Shown: positions 16,917 through 25,216 of the stretch, in pieces | Position numbering within the stretch: the first letter of the stretch is position 1 | Layout of the letters: the number at the start of each line of letters is the position of its first letter | Source of the DNA: an uncultured Prevotellaceae bacterium | Lineage (GTDB): Bacteria > Bacteroidota > Bacteroidia > Bacteroidales > Bacteroidaceae | Assembly: GCA_947303855.1 (NCBI GenBank) | Contig: CAMYZO010000014.1 | Coordinates: 1 to 46,896 of the forward strand | Length of the DNA stretch: 46,896 bases | Direction: 5' to 3' | Made by a program: the position numbers and the translations under genes | Notes under the pieces: generated by a model | The model's database searches: none | The model's input: only the letters and a program-made list of their open reading frames with translations | What the model was told of the DNA's origin: nothing

Positions 16917-17526
16917 CACGCATCAGGAAGTCTACGGCACCGTTAACGCCAAACATCCTTACATTCAGCGAGATGTCGTAGTTGCGGGCATCCTGCCAGT
17001 CACTGCCGGTATAAGTTTTCGTGTAAAGTTCCCTGCTGTAGTCGTTGTCAACAATCATGGCTGCAGCATCGTGCTCGTTCAGGTCATACTTCTCGGCAAT
17101 GCGGCGCTTGCGGCAGTCTAAGGGCGAGTGAACGAAAATCTTCAGGGCATTAGGATGATTGCGGAAAATATCGAAACCGCAACGGCCGATAATCACACAC
17201 GACTCCTCGCTTGCTATCTTGCGGATGGCCTCTGCCTGTGCCTCAAACAGTTCATGGCTGGTCTTGTCATGTTCGGCACCGTTATACTCGGCTCCGGCCA
17301 TATAGTTGCGATAGAAGTTTGTGAAGTCGTCGCGCCACAGCGGATTCCGCGATTCTATCCTTTCCACGGCCTCCTCCACGGCATTGATTCGTCTGGCCAC
17401 TTCATTCAGAATCTGCTTATCCAACAACTTGACACCAAGACGGCGTGCCAGTTCCACTCCAATCTCATGACCACCCGTACCGAATTGCCGGCTGATGGTA
17501 ATAACAAATTTATCCTCCTTATTCAT
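16903..17526 (-). CDS. Cytidylate kinase-like protein
   Basis: 207 residues. The P-loop region ITISRQFGTGGHEIGVELARRLG (residues 9-31, described by its key GTGG and the following Glu) and the stretch EESCVIIGRCGFDIF belong to the cytidylate kinase-like family common in Bacteroidetes. It is distinct from canonical Cmk, so the substrate is uncertain. Its own promoter box is TATCTTTG at 17570-17563, 36 bases upstream. Its 3' end overlaps the converging glycosyltransferase by 14 bases. Confidence 0.8.
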   Translation of the reverse strand: MNKEDKFVITISRQFGTGGHEIGVELARRLGVKLLDKQILNEVARRINAVEEAVERIESRNPLWRDDFTNFYRNYMAGAEYNGAEHDKTSHELFEAQAEAIRKIASEESCVIIGRCGFDIFRNHPNALKIFVHSPLDCRKRRIAEKYDLNEHDAAAMIVDNDYSRELYTKTYTGSDWQDARNYDISLNVRMFGVNGAVDFLMRAIEG

Positions 17527-17562
17527 AGCGTTATATTTTTAAAGGTTTACATTTCTATGTGG

Positions 17563-17570
17563 CAAAGATA
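17563..17570 (-). promoter_or_regulatory. -7 box of the cytidylate-kinase-like gene
   Basis: TATCTTTG on the minus strand; a weak CTTG 20 bp upstream lies within the loop of the preceding terminator, so terminator and promoter overlap. Confidence 0.6.
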
Positions 17571-17572
17571 AG

Positions 17573-17606
17573 AAAAAAAATTGGAACATCCAAGGATATT
17601 CCAATT
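17573..17606 (-). terminator. Terminator of the seven-gene minus-strand run
   Basis: On the minus strand AATTGGAA (17606-17599) pairs with TTCCAATT (17586-17579) around a 12-base loop, followed by a run of T. It lies six bases after the stop of the FAD oxidoreductase gene. Confidence 0.82.
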
Positions 17607-17611
17607 ATTTT

Positions 17612-19162
17612 TTATGGCTTCAGATATTCGGCACACATTTCTGCACATCGCTCGCCGTCAATGCCTGCCGAAACGATACCGCCTGCATAGCCTGCCCCTT
17701 CGCCGCATGGGAAGAGTCCCTGGAGCCTGATGTGCTGTAAAGTATGGTCATCGCGCACGATACGAACAGGACTGCTGGTGCGTGTCTCTGCGGCTATCAG
17801 CGTTGCCTCGTTAGTCAGGAAGCCGTGGGCCTGGCGTCCAAACACCATGAAGGCTTCCTGTAAGCGCCGGCTGATGACAGGCGGCATCCAGAAGTGCAGC
17901 GGACTGGACACCAGTCCCGGAGCGTAGGAGCTCTTAGGCAGGTCGTAACTCAGGCGGTTGTTCACGAAGTCGGCCATACGTTGGGCGGGGGCCGTCTGCC
18001 GCCGGTTACCCTGTTGCCAGCAGGCACGCTCCATCTCCTCCTGGAATCTCATGACCTTCAGCGGTCCGTCGCCTTCCACATCCTCCGGCCTTACCTCAAC
18101 CACCATGCCGCTGTTCGACCACGCCGAGCCTCGGCTGGCAGGACTCATGCCGTTGACCACGATTTGCTCCTTGTCGGTGGCGGCAGGGATGACAAAGCCT
18201 CCCGGACACATACAGAACGAATACACGCCACGCCCGTCCACCTGCGTCACGAAGGCATACTCAGCCGCAGGCAGGTATCTGCCCCGTCCCTGTTTGGAGT
18301 GGTACTGAATCTGGTCTATCAGCACCGACGGGTGCTCCAGTCGCACGCCGACGGCTATCCCCTTCGCCTCTATCTCAATCCTGGCATCATACAGATAGCG
18401 GTACACGTCGCGGGCGCTGTGGCCTGTAGCCAGGATGACCGGCCCCAGGAACTGCTTTCCGTTGCTGGTCTCCACGCCCACCACCTTGTCGCCGTCCAGT
18501 AGCAGCCGTGTCATCTTGGTCTGGAAATGCACTTCGCCGCCACAGCCGATGATGGTGTTGCGCATGTTTTCAATCACCTTCGGCAGCCGGTCTGTGCCTA
18601 TGTGCGGATGGGCATCCACCAGGATGGCCGTCGAAGCCCCGTGCTGGCAGAACACGTTCAGAATCTTCTCCGTGTTGCCGCGTTTCTTCGAGCGGGTGTA
18701 GAGTTTTCCGTCAGAGTAGGCACCTGCCCCACCCTCGCCAAAGCAGTAGTTGCTCTCGCCGTCCACCTGCTGCGTCCGCGAGATGACGGCCAGGTCTTTC
18801 TTGCGGTCGTGAACGTTCTTGCCACGCTCCAGCACCACCGGGCGCAAGCCCAGTTCTATGAGCCGCAGCGCAGCAAACAGTCCGCCGGGGCCTGCCCCGA
18901 CGACGATGACCTGCGGGCGTTCCGACACATCCTGGTATTCCGTGTGCTGGTATTCATCGTCAGCAGGCATCTCGTTGATATAGACACGCACCTTCAGGTT
19001 CACATAGATGGTACGCTGCCGGGCATCGATGCTGCGCTTCAGGATGCGCACGCCATGGCATGTGCGCACGTCAAATCCCTTCTCCTCTGCCAGCCACGCC
19101 TTCAGATGCTGTTCATCGGCAGCCACCTGCGGCAGGACGCGTATCTGATATTCGCTCGTCAT
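17612..19162 (-). CDS. FAD-dependent oxidoreductase (COG2509-type dehydrogenase)
   Basis: 516 residues from the ATG at 19162. A small N-terminal domain (1-80) is followed by the dinucleotide-binding motif VIVVGAGPGGLFAALRL (GAGPGG at 89-94), then GESNYCFGEGGAGAYSDGKL, CMCPGGFVIPA and the C-terminal FPCGEGAGYAGGIVSAGIDG, the wording of a conserved uncharacterised FAD protein family in bacteria. The natural reaction is unknown. The start overlaps the stop of the preceding small gene by four bases (ATGA); the open frame extends upstream to 19234 but would then overlap that gene. It is the last gene of the run. Confidence 0.83.
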   Translation of the reverse strand: MTSEYQIRVLPQVAADEQHLKAWLAEEKGFDVRTCHGVRILKRSIDARQRTIYVNLKVRVYINEMPADDEYQHTEYQDVSERPQVIVVGAGPGGLFAALRLIELGLRPVVLERGKNVHDRKKDLAVISRTQQVDGESNYCFGEGGAGAYSDGKLYTRSKKRGNTEKILNVFCQHGASTAILVDAHPHIGTDRLPKVIENMRNTIIGCGGEVHFQTKMTRLLLDGDKVVGVETSNGKQFLGPVILATGHSARDVYRYLYDARIEIEAKGIAVGVRLEHPSVLIDQIQYHSKQGRGRYLPAAEYAFVTQVDGRGVYSFCMCPGGFVIPAATDKEQIVVNGMSPASRGSAWSNSGMVVEVRPEDVEGDGPLKVMRFQEEMERACWQQGNRRQTAPAQRMADFVNNRLSYDLPKSSYAPGLVSSPLHFWMPPVISRRLQEAFMVFGRQAHGFLTNEATLIAAETRTSSPVRIVRDDHTLQHIRLQGLFPCGEGAGYAGGIVSAGIDGERCAEMCAEYLKP

Positions 19163-19311
19163 CTGAGGTAGAGATAATAGACTGCGGCCAACACAACGGC
19201 CAGAATGATGAGCACCACAGACTTCACCATGCACGTCGTCACCTTTTTAATAATAAGGAAGGCCACGATGATGGCTGCTAAGATAAACAGATAATAACCT
19301 ATATTTCCCAT
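19159..19311 (-). CDS. Small single-span or two-span membrane protein, 50 residues
   Basis: From the ATG at 19311 it encodes MGNIGYYLFILAAIIVAFL then KKVTTCMVK and VVLIILAVVLAAVYYLYLR: two hydrophobic helices joined by a short basic loop. It starts four bases after the pseudouridine synthase stop and its own stop overlaps the next ATG, so it is tightly embedded in the operon. An ORF start at 19359 would reach into the upstream gene. I do not recognise a family; it could be one of the small membrane proteins often missed in annotation. Confidence 0.7.
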   Translation of the reverse strand: MGNIGYYLFILAAIIVAFLIIKKVTTCMVKSVVLIILAVVLAAVYYLYLR

Positions 19312-19315
19312 AGTC

Positions 19316-20218
19316 TCATTTAAATAGTTTTCTGAAAGCCACCGGTATGGGCGTCTCAAACTCCATCGGCTGGTTCGTCACCGGGTGGGTGAAGCACAGC
19401 AGCCAGGCATGCAAGCACAGACGGTGCAGCGGATCGTCGCCGTTGCCGTACTTCGTATCGCCGCACACAGGATGCCCCATGTCTGCCGAGTGTACACGTA
19501 TCTGGTTCTTCCGTCCTGTCTCAAGCTTATACTCCACCAGCGAGTGCTCCGTCGTACGGTCCAGGACGTGAAAGTGCGTAATGGCGAATTTTCCGCCGTT
19601 GTCCACGGGCGAGGAGTAGGTGACGTAGGCTTTGTTGTCCTTCAGCCAGTTGGAGATGGTGCCTTCGTCCTGCTCCATCTCACCGCTCACCACCGCCACA
19701 TAGCGGCGGTCGTAGACAATGTCGTGCCAGTTGTGCTCCAGTATCTGCTCCGTCTCCATGTCCTTGGCATACACCATCAGTCCGCTGGTGTCGCGGTCCA
19801 GGCGGTGTACGACATGGGCAGTGCAGCGCTGTCTCGACTTCTTGAAATAGTCATCGAGGACGGCTTTGACGTTCAGCGTGGAGTGTCCTGCCGCCATCGA
19901 CAGGATGCCTGTGGCTTTCTCAACGACGATGAGCCAGCGGTCTTCGTACACTATTTTCACATAGCGGTTCTTAAAGCCGTTCTGGTTACGCTTCGTGTTC
20001 GACACCGCCACCTTCATGCCGGGCTCCAGCTGGTAGTCAAACTGTGATACCGTCTTGCCGTCTACCTTGACGCCGCGTCCCTGCAGCGTAGCCTTCACCT
20101 TGGAACGGCTCTGCCCGACGTTCTTCAGCAGCCATTCCAGCAGAGGCGCCTTCTCTTCCACGGTGTAGTGGCTGTAGTCGCCAGGGGTGTTTCCCGGTGT
20201 AGTCTTTCTCATTGTCAT
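19316..20218 (-). CDS. RluA/RluD-family pseudouridine synthase
   Basis: 300 residues. An S4-like RNA-binding domain (about 25-75) with SRSKVKATLQGRGVKVDG precedes the synthase domain. The catalytic motif HRLDRDTSGLMVYAK is at 138-152, with the catalytic Asp141. Later motifs NWLKDNKAY, LETGRKNQIRVH and GHPVCGDTKYG are typical of the RluA clan. Which uridines it modifies in rRNA or tRNA is not determined. Fifteen bases separate it from the upstream membrane protein gene; two Met codons are possible at the start (MTMRK). Confidence 0.9.
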   Translation of the reverse strand: MTMRKTTPGNTPGDYSHYTVEEKAPLLEWLLKNVGQSRSKVKATLQGRGVKVDGKTVSQFDYQLEPGMKVAVSNTKRNQNGFKNRYVKIVYEDRWLIVVEKATGILSMAAGHSTLNVKAVLDDYFKKSRQRCTAHVVHRLDRDTSGLMVYAKDMETEQILEHNWHDIVYDRRYVAVVSGEMEQDEGTISNWLKDNKAYVTYSSPVDNGGKFAITHFHVLDRTTEHSLVEYKLETGRKNQIRVHSADMGHPVCGDTKYGNGDDPLHRLCLHAWLLCFTHPVTNQPMEFETPIPVAFRKLFK

Positions 20219-20233
20219 CTCAGTGGGTTGTTG

Positions 20234-21394
20234 TTAGGGTTCATTCGTGTTATAATCGTAATAGAACCAATATGAGTCGGCATAAGTCTCAAGGAGCTTG
20301 CCCTTTCGCTCGTTAACCTGGGGGTGTTGGTTTTCCGTCTTCCTGAAATCCTCATAGTCTTCGTCAAGCACCGGGTCATGATAGACCATCACCGGCTGAC
20401 TGTGCCTATGGTTGTAGAGAATCAAGGCCTCGCGGTAGTAGCGTGGCAGGCTGTCGCCTTCCGTGTAATACTGCTTCAGCGCGCGGGCAAAAGTGTCCAG
20501 ACGGCGGTCTATGAGGTAGCCGCAGAGCAGATAGTCGACGGCAGCAGCCTTAGCCTGTCCCGAACGGATGATGGCACGCAGGTAGTCCATGGGGCGCATC
20601 GTCTTTCGCGGTATGGCTCCTAAATAGCGGTACAGGCTGTCGGCGGGATAGAGCAGCAGGCTGACGGCACGCGTAGTAGGCAGCATGGCCTCACTTGAGG
20701 CCACCAGGGGGTACTCAAAGAGCCTGTCAGCCAGTTGTCCCTGGCGTGACAGGGCATACATGCGCAGCATCATCAGACTGGCATCTGTCTCCAGCGAGCG
20801 TCTTCCTGCCTGCAGGGCCTCAGCATTGTCACCTCTGAGCAGGGCCGTCTCCGCATGAGCACGGAAATGGCAGACGGCATTGGTGTTTGACGTGGCAGCC
20901 ACGACAGTTATCAGCAACGCCGCCAGCAGCAGATTGCCCCAAAGGTTGCGGGCCACCGGTTTCCGCGACGCGTCTCTCTCAAAGGGCCGTATCGCACGTG
21001 CCACCCACACGCCCAGTACCCATAGCAGCAGCAGGACAGGTGCCAGCCACAGCCAGTAGGCAGAGGGGAAGGGACTGCCAGAGTCAGTGCTGTAAGAGGT
21101 GAGCACAGCCAGCACCAGCATGGACGGCATCCACGTCAGGGAATGTGTACGTCCGTTCAGTCGTACTGCCCAGTTGACGCCCCATTGCAGAAGCCACAAT
21201 ATGGCAGTGATAATCAAGGCTCCCCAGAGGGGGTCATAGTGTGTCTGTCCCTTGCTGAGCCTGTGTTGCGTCACAGCAAGGATATCGGCCTGGAACACGT
21301 AGAGCCAGAGGAAGGAGAAAGCAACAAAAACAATAGCACACACGATTTTTACCACCGTGGTGCCATTGTTTTGGGGTCTTGAGTGTCTGTACAT
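20234..21394 (-). CDS. Membrane protein with C-terminal helical-repeat-like region, unknown function
   Basis: 386 residues, not recognised with certainty. Hydrophobic segments are at about 14-35, 53-72, 84-98, 110-132 and 150-168. The soluble part from about residue 175 (HFRAHAETALLRGDNAEALQAGRRSLETD, given by positions 175-203) is alpha-helical with TPR-like spacing and repeated Tyr/Leu/Arg patterns. The C-terminus is rich in Tyr and acidic residues. It lies seven bases after glgB and fifteen before the pseudouridine synthase. Membrane-anchored TPR proteins of unknown role are common in Bacteroidetes. Confidence 0.6.
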   Translation of the reverse strand: MYRHSRPQNNGTTVVKIVCAIVFVAFSFLWLYVFQADILAVTQHRLSKGQTHYDPLWGALIITAILWLLQWGVNWAVRLNGRTHSLTWMPSMLVLAVLTSYSTDSGSPFPSAYWLWLAPVLLLLWVLGVWVARAIRPFERDASRKPVARNLWGNLLLAALLITVVAATSNTNAVCHFRAHAETALLRGDNAEALQAGRRSLETDASLMMLRMYALSRQGQLADRLFEYPLVASSEAMLPTTRAVSLLLYPADSLYRYLGAIPRKTMRPMDYLRAIIRSGQAKAAAVDYLLCGYLIDRRLDTFARALKQYYTEGDSLPRYYREALILYNHRHSQPVMVYHDPVLDEDYEDFRKTENQHPQVNERKGKLLETYADSYWFYYDYNTNEP

Positions 21395-21401
21395 TCAGCT
21401 G

Positions 21402-23495
21402 TTAATTCTTTTTCAGAACCACTGCCGAGCGAGCAGGAATATAGAGTTTGAGCCACTCCTTCTTATCTTGCACGTAGAGCGGGTCGAAATTGGTGACATG
21501 GGTCATCGAGTCGTCGGCAAAGCCGTTGCCGCCGAAGTCCTTAGAGTCGGTATTGAGCACCACATCGTAGGAGCCCGTGGGTACCAGGAATCCATAGTCG
21601 GTATAGCTGCGCGTGGGCGAGAAGTTGAAGACAAACACCAAGTCGCCGCGCATGAAGCAGAGCACCTGGTCGCCGTCGTCGTGCCAAATCTCCTGGACGG
21701 GTGTGTCCTGGAAGTTCTTCTGGCTCTTGATGACCTCCAACATCTTCTGGTCGAAGTCGCCCAGCCAATGGTAGCACAGGTCGGGGTTGTCTACCAGGTT
21801 CCACTGGCGGCGTGCATACTTGTAGCTCCAGCCGTTGCCCTCACGGGGGAAGTCTATCCACTCGGGATGTCCGAACTCATTGCCCATGAAGTTCAGGTAG
21901 CCGCCGTTGATGGCCCCTGCCGTCACTAAGCGTATCATCTTGTGCATGGCAATGCCGCGCTGCGCAATGTCGTTGACGTCCTTCTTGGCAAAGTGCCAGT
22001 ACATGTCGGCATCGATGAGGCGGAAGATGATGGTTTTGTCGCCCACCAGTGCCTGGTCATGGCTCTCACAGTAGGAGATAGTCTTCTCATCGGGACGGCG
22101 GTTTCTTACCTCCCAGAAGATGGAGCACACGTTGATGTCCTCGTCGCGCACCTCCTTGATGGTCTTGATCCAGTAGTCGGGTATGTTCATCGCCATGCGG
22201 TAGTCGAAGCCGTAGCCGCCGTCCTCAAACTTTGCAGCCAGCCCCGGCATGCCGCTCACCTCCTCGGCAATGGTGATAGCCTTGGGGTTGACCTCGTGGA
22301 TGAGGCAGTTGGCCAGCGTCAGGTAGCAGATGGCGTTGTCGTCCTCATGACCGTTGAAATAGTCGCCGTAGCCGCCGAAGGCCTCGCCCAGACCGTGGCT
22401 GTAGTAGAGCATGGAGGTGACGCCGTCGAAGCGGAAGCCGTCGAAGTGGAACTCCTCAAGCCAGTACTTACAGTTCGACAGCAGGAAGTGCATCACCTCG
22501 TCCTTGCCGTAGTCAAAGCAGAGCGAGTCCCAGGCCGGATGCTCGTGGCGGTCGCCGGCATAGAAGAACTGGTTGGGGTCGCCACAGAGGTTGCCCAGGC
22601 CCTCCACCTCGTTCTTCACGGCATGGGAGTGTACGATATCCATGATGACGGCGATACCCATCTTGTGGGCCGTGTCAATCATCTCCTTCAGATCCTCAGG
22701 GGTGCCGAAACGGCTGCTGGGGGCAAAGAACGAGCTGACGTGATAGCCGAACGAGCCATAATAGGGGTGCTCCTGGATGGCCATCACCTGGATGGCATTG
22801 TAGCCGTCTTTCTTCACACGGGGCAGCACGTTCTCGGTAAACTCCTTATACGTGCCCACCTTCTCGGCATCCTGTCCCATACCCACATGGCACTCGTAGA
22901 TGAGCAGCGGCGACTTGTCGGGCTTGAACGTCTTCTTCTTCCAGACGTAGGGCTGCTCGGGATTCCACACCTGTGCTGAGAAAACCTTTGTCTGGTCGTC
23001 CTGTACCACGCGGCGGCACCAGGCGGGAATACGCTCTCCCTCGCCACCGTTCCACCTGACCTTCATCTTGTACAGCTGTCCGTGCTTCAGGGCTTTTTCG
23101 CTGAGTTTCAGCTCCCAGTTGCCGGTTCCCTCAATGCGCTTGCACTTGTACTTCTCGCTCTCCTGCCAGTTGTTGAAGTCGCCGATGAGATAAATCTCCG
23201 TGGCGTTAGGTGCCCACTCGCGGAACACCCATCCCTTAGCCAGTTTATGCAGTCCGTAATACAGGTGTCCGGTGGCAAAGTCGCTCAGCGTCTTCTTGCC
23301 CTGCTGTGTCAGTTGTCCTATCTTCCACAGGGCGTGGTCGTGGCGTCCGCGGATGGCACCCTCAAAGGGCTCCAGCCACGAGTCGTGCTGTACCAGTCCG
23401 ATATGTTGTGGTGCTGCCGGCTCTGCAGCCTTCTTGGTTGCCGGTTTCTTGGCGGTTGTCTTCTTCGCCGTCGTTGTCTTTTTTGTCGTTGCCAT
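21402..23495 (-). CDS. glgB: 1,4-alpha-glucan (glycogen) branching enzyme, GH13
   Basis: 697 residues; makes alpha-1,6 branches in glycogen. After an N-terminal glucan-binding module (about 60-175, with WVFREWAPNATEIYLIGDFNNW), the GH13 barrel shows ADVVHSHA-equivalent MDIVHSHAVKN, the nucleophile Asp357 in GFRFDGVTSM, the likely acid/base Glu411 in IAEEVSG, and SHDQALVGDKT. LNFMGNEFGHPEWIDFPR is the branching-enzyme signature. The first ~30 residues are a repetitive Thr/Lys/Ala tail (MATTKKTTTAKKTTAKK and so on) that resembles histone-H1-like tails and is not part of the usual enzyme. It starts two bases after the YhcH-type gene. The tail could also indicate a different start, but no other Met precedes residue 40. 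Confidence 0.93.
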   Translation of the reverse strand: MATTKKTTTAKKTTAKKPATKKAAEPAAPQHIGLVQHDSWLEPFEGAIRGRHDHALWKIGQLTQQGKKTLSDFATGHLYYGLHKLAKGWVFREWAPNATEIYLIGDFNNWQESEKYKCKRIEGTGNWELKLSEKALKHGQLYKMKVRWNGGEGERIPAWCRRVVQDDQTKVFSAQVWNPEQPYVWKKKTFKPDKSPLLIYECHVGMGQDAEKVGTYKEFTENVLPRVKKDGYNAIQVMAIQEHPYYGSFGYHVSSFFAPSSRFGTPEDLKEMIDTAHKMGIAVIMDIVHSHAVKNEVEGLGNLCGDPNQFFYAGDRHEHPAWDSLCFDYGKDEVMHFLLSNCKYWLEEFHFDGFRFDGVTSMLYYSHGLGEAFGGYGDYFNGHEDDNAICYLTLANCLIHEVNPKAITIAEEVSGMPGLAAKFEDGGYGFDYRMAMNIPDYWIKTIKEVRDEDINVCSIFWEVRNRRPDEKTISYCESHDQALVGDKTIIFRLIDADMYWHFAKKDVNDIAQRGIAMHKMIRLVTAGAINGGYLNFMGNEFGHPEWIDFPREGNGWSYKYARRQWNLVDNPDLCYHWLGDFDQKMLEVIKSQKNFQDTPVQEIWHDDGDQVLCFMRGDLVFVFNFSPTRSYTDYGFLVPTGSYDVVLNTDSKDFGGNGFADDSMTHVTNFDPLYVQDKKEWLKLYIPARSAVVLKKN

Positions 23496-23497
23496 AG

Positions 23498-23947
23498 TTA
23501 TACTACCTTTACTTTAAATATTGCTTTTTTGATTTCTTCTTTTTCTGAGATACAGGGAGCATGGCCGTCCTGGGGGAAGAAGATAGCCATCTGGCCGGGC
23601 TTGCAGGTGACGTAGGTCTGAGCCAGCGTCGTGCCGTACTTGGTGATGTCCTTCTCGGCATTATACTCAAACTCCGGCAGGTCGCAGAGCGGTGTATAGC
23701 CGAAGGTCTCCTCGGTGTCCAGCGGTATCTGGATGTCAATCATGTTGATGTGCGTCTCCAGCGTGGCAGCCTCTTTGCCCCGGCCCTTGGCGGTGGTGAT
23801 GTTTACAAACAAGTCCTTATCCTTGATGAGGTGCTTACCGGCTTCCAGCTGGTTCAGGTCGTTCTGCCCCAGGAATGCCACAACATCAGCAAACAGGGGG
23901 TTCAGCCCCACATACTTACTCAGGTTCTCAATTGTGTCAATAACCAT
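23498..23947 (-). CDS. YhcH/YjgK/YiaL (DUF386, EbgC-like) family protein
   Basis: 149 residues. Conserved motifs LEAGKHLIKDKDLFVNI, ETHINMIDIQIPLDTEETFGY, and PGQMAIFFPQDGHAP match this cupin-like family. Members include EbgC of the evolved beta-galactosidase and the sialic-acid-linked YhcH, with a metal-binding site formed by the Glu, His and Asp residues in the second and third motifs. Proposed roles are sugar anomerase or binding. Here it sits between a MORN protein and glgB in one operon, so its substrate is likely a cytoplasmic sugar but is unknown. Confidence 0.85.
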   Translation of the reverse strand: MVIDTIENLSKYVGLNPLFADVVAFLGQNDLNQLEAGKHLIKDKDLFVNITTAKGRGKEAATLETHINMIDIQIPLDTEETFGYTPLCDLPEFEYNAEKDITKYGTTLAQTYVTCKPGQMAIFFPQDGHAPCISEKEEIKKAIFKVKVV

Positions 23948-23971
23948 AATCTATTAGTTTTAAGTTAAACA

Positions 23972-25087
23972 TTAATTACTCTTCTGGCGGTGGCCTCGGG
24001 TGTAGGTGCCCCGGGCCACGATGTTGCCGTTACGGTCTTTCTCTACGAAGTCGCCGTCGCGCAGGTCGTCAACATAGCTGCCCTCAAAGCGCTTGCCGTC
24101 CTTGTCTTCCTCTATGGCACGCCCGTTGCGCTTGCCGTTTCTGAACGTCCCCTTGAACTTCATGCCGTCGGCAAAGCGGGCAATGCCCTCGCCCTCTATC
24201 TTGCCGTTGCGGAACTGGCCCTCGTAGACGTCGCCGTTCTTCATTGTCAGCTTGCCCTTGCCGTTGGGCTTGTCGGCCTTCCACTGGCCTACGTATGTGT
24301 TACCGTTCTTCCATACCAGCATACCCGCGCCCGACTTGTCGCCTTGCAGGAACTGGCCTGTGTACTTGTCGCCGTTAGCGTAGGTGAAGATGCCCGTTCC
24401 CGAGCGCATGCCTTCGTGGTAGTCGCCTTCATACACGTCGCCGTTCTGGAAGCGGTAGATGCCCTTGCCGTGCTGCAGGTCGTGCATCCATTGCCCCACA
24501 TACGAGTCGCCGCTGGCATATCTGTACGTGCCGCGTCCCTGTCGCTGGTTGTCCACCCACTGTCCGTCGTAGGTAGAGCCGTCAGCCCAGTCATAGAATC
24601 CTTTGCCGTTCTTCTGGTCGTTCTTCCATTCGCCGGTGTAGTAGGCACCGCTGACAAAAGTGTAAGTACCCTTGCCCTCGCGCTTGTCCAGTTTCCACTC
24701 GCCGGTGTACTTGTCGCCGTTGAAGTAGTACATCACGCCGTGGCCCTGCTGGTAGTCACGATACCAGAGTCCGTCGTAGCGGTTGTTGTTGGCAAAGTAA
24801 TACACGCCCTTCCCGTGCTGCTGGTCCTGATACCACTCTCCCTCATAGCGTTCACCGTCGGCAAAGGTGTAGGTGCCGTAGCCCTGGCGCCGGCCTTTCA
24901 CGTATTCGCCCTCATAGACGTTACCGTTCATATAGGTTGCCGTCCCCTTGCCATGGGGCTTGCCGGCCATCATTTCTCCCTTGTAGGAGCCGCCGTCCTT
25001 GGTTACCGTTGAGCCGAGTGTTATTTTCTGGGCTCCGGCTGCCAGGGGCAGCCCTATTAGTAATAAACTTAAAATATACTGTTTCAA
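23972..25087 (-). CDS. Exported MORN-repeat protein
   Basis: 371 residues. A signal peptide (KQYILSLLLIGLPLAAGAQ) is followed by about fourteen 23-residue MORN repeats from residue 33 to about 360, each with the pattern Y-x-G-x-W/Y and a GxGxY/F turn, for example YEGEWYQDQQHGKGVYYFANG-like units. The only start that keeps the signal peptide is TTG at 25087; the frame closes upstream with a stop at 25106-25108 and no in-frame ATG or GTG precedes it. MORN repeats form elongated beta-sheets that bind membranes or proteins, so the protein is probably periplasmic or outer-membrane-associated. It is the first gene of a seven-gene minus-strand run. Function unknown. Confidence 0.85.
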   Translation of the reverse strand: MKQYILSLLLIGLPLAAGAQKITLGSTVTKDGGSYKGEMMAGKPHGKGTATYMNGNVYEGEYVKGRRQGYGTYTFADGERYEGEWYQDQQHGKGVYYFANNNRYDGLWYRDYQQGHGVMYYFNGDKYTGEWKLDKREGKGTYTFVSGAYYTGEWKNDQKNGKGFYDWADGSTYDGQWVDNQRQGRGTYRYASGDSYVGQWMHDLQHGKGIYRFQNGDVYEGDYHEGMRSGTGIFTYANGDKYTGQFLQGDKSGAGMLVWKNGNTYVGQWKADKPNGKGKLTMKNGDVYEGQFRNGKIEGEGIARFADGMKFKGTFRNGKRNGRAIEEDKDGKRFEGSYVDDLRDGDFVEKDRNGNIVARGTYTRGHRQKSN

Positions 25088-25114
25088 AATGCTGTCTTTA
25101 TTGATTTAATCGCA

Positions 25115-25145
25115 CAAAGTTAGAAAAAAAATGGCAACAGACAAA
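25115..25145 (-). promoter_or_regulatory. Promoter of the MORN-to-oxidoreductase operon
   Basis: On the minus strand TTTG (25145-25142), 19 bp, TAACTTTG (25122-25115), 28 bases before the TTG start. Downstream gene gaps are 24, 2, 7, 15 and 4 bases and a 4-base overlap, so it likely drives all seven genes. Confidence 0.78.
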
Positions 25146-25185
25146 GAATATGAACGTTTTTTAAGGATAATTCCCTAATATTTTA

Positions 25186-25193
25186 TAACTTTG
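25186..25193 (+). promoter_or_regulatory. -7 box of kdsB
   Basis: TAACTTTG, 23 bases before the ATG at 25217. No perfect -33 TTTG. Confidence 0.65.
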
Positions 25194-25216
25194 CAGCCTA
25201 AACCAATCTTATTATA

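Noticed and set aside
23990..25012. 340-codon open frame antisense to the MORN protein
   Set aside because: Its repetitive Val/Ala/Leu pattern simply mirrors the MORN repeats.
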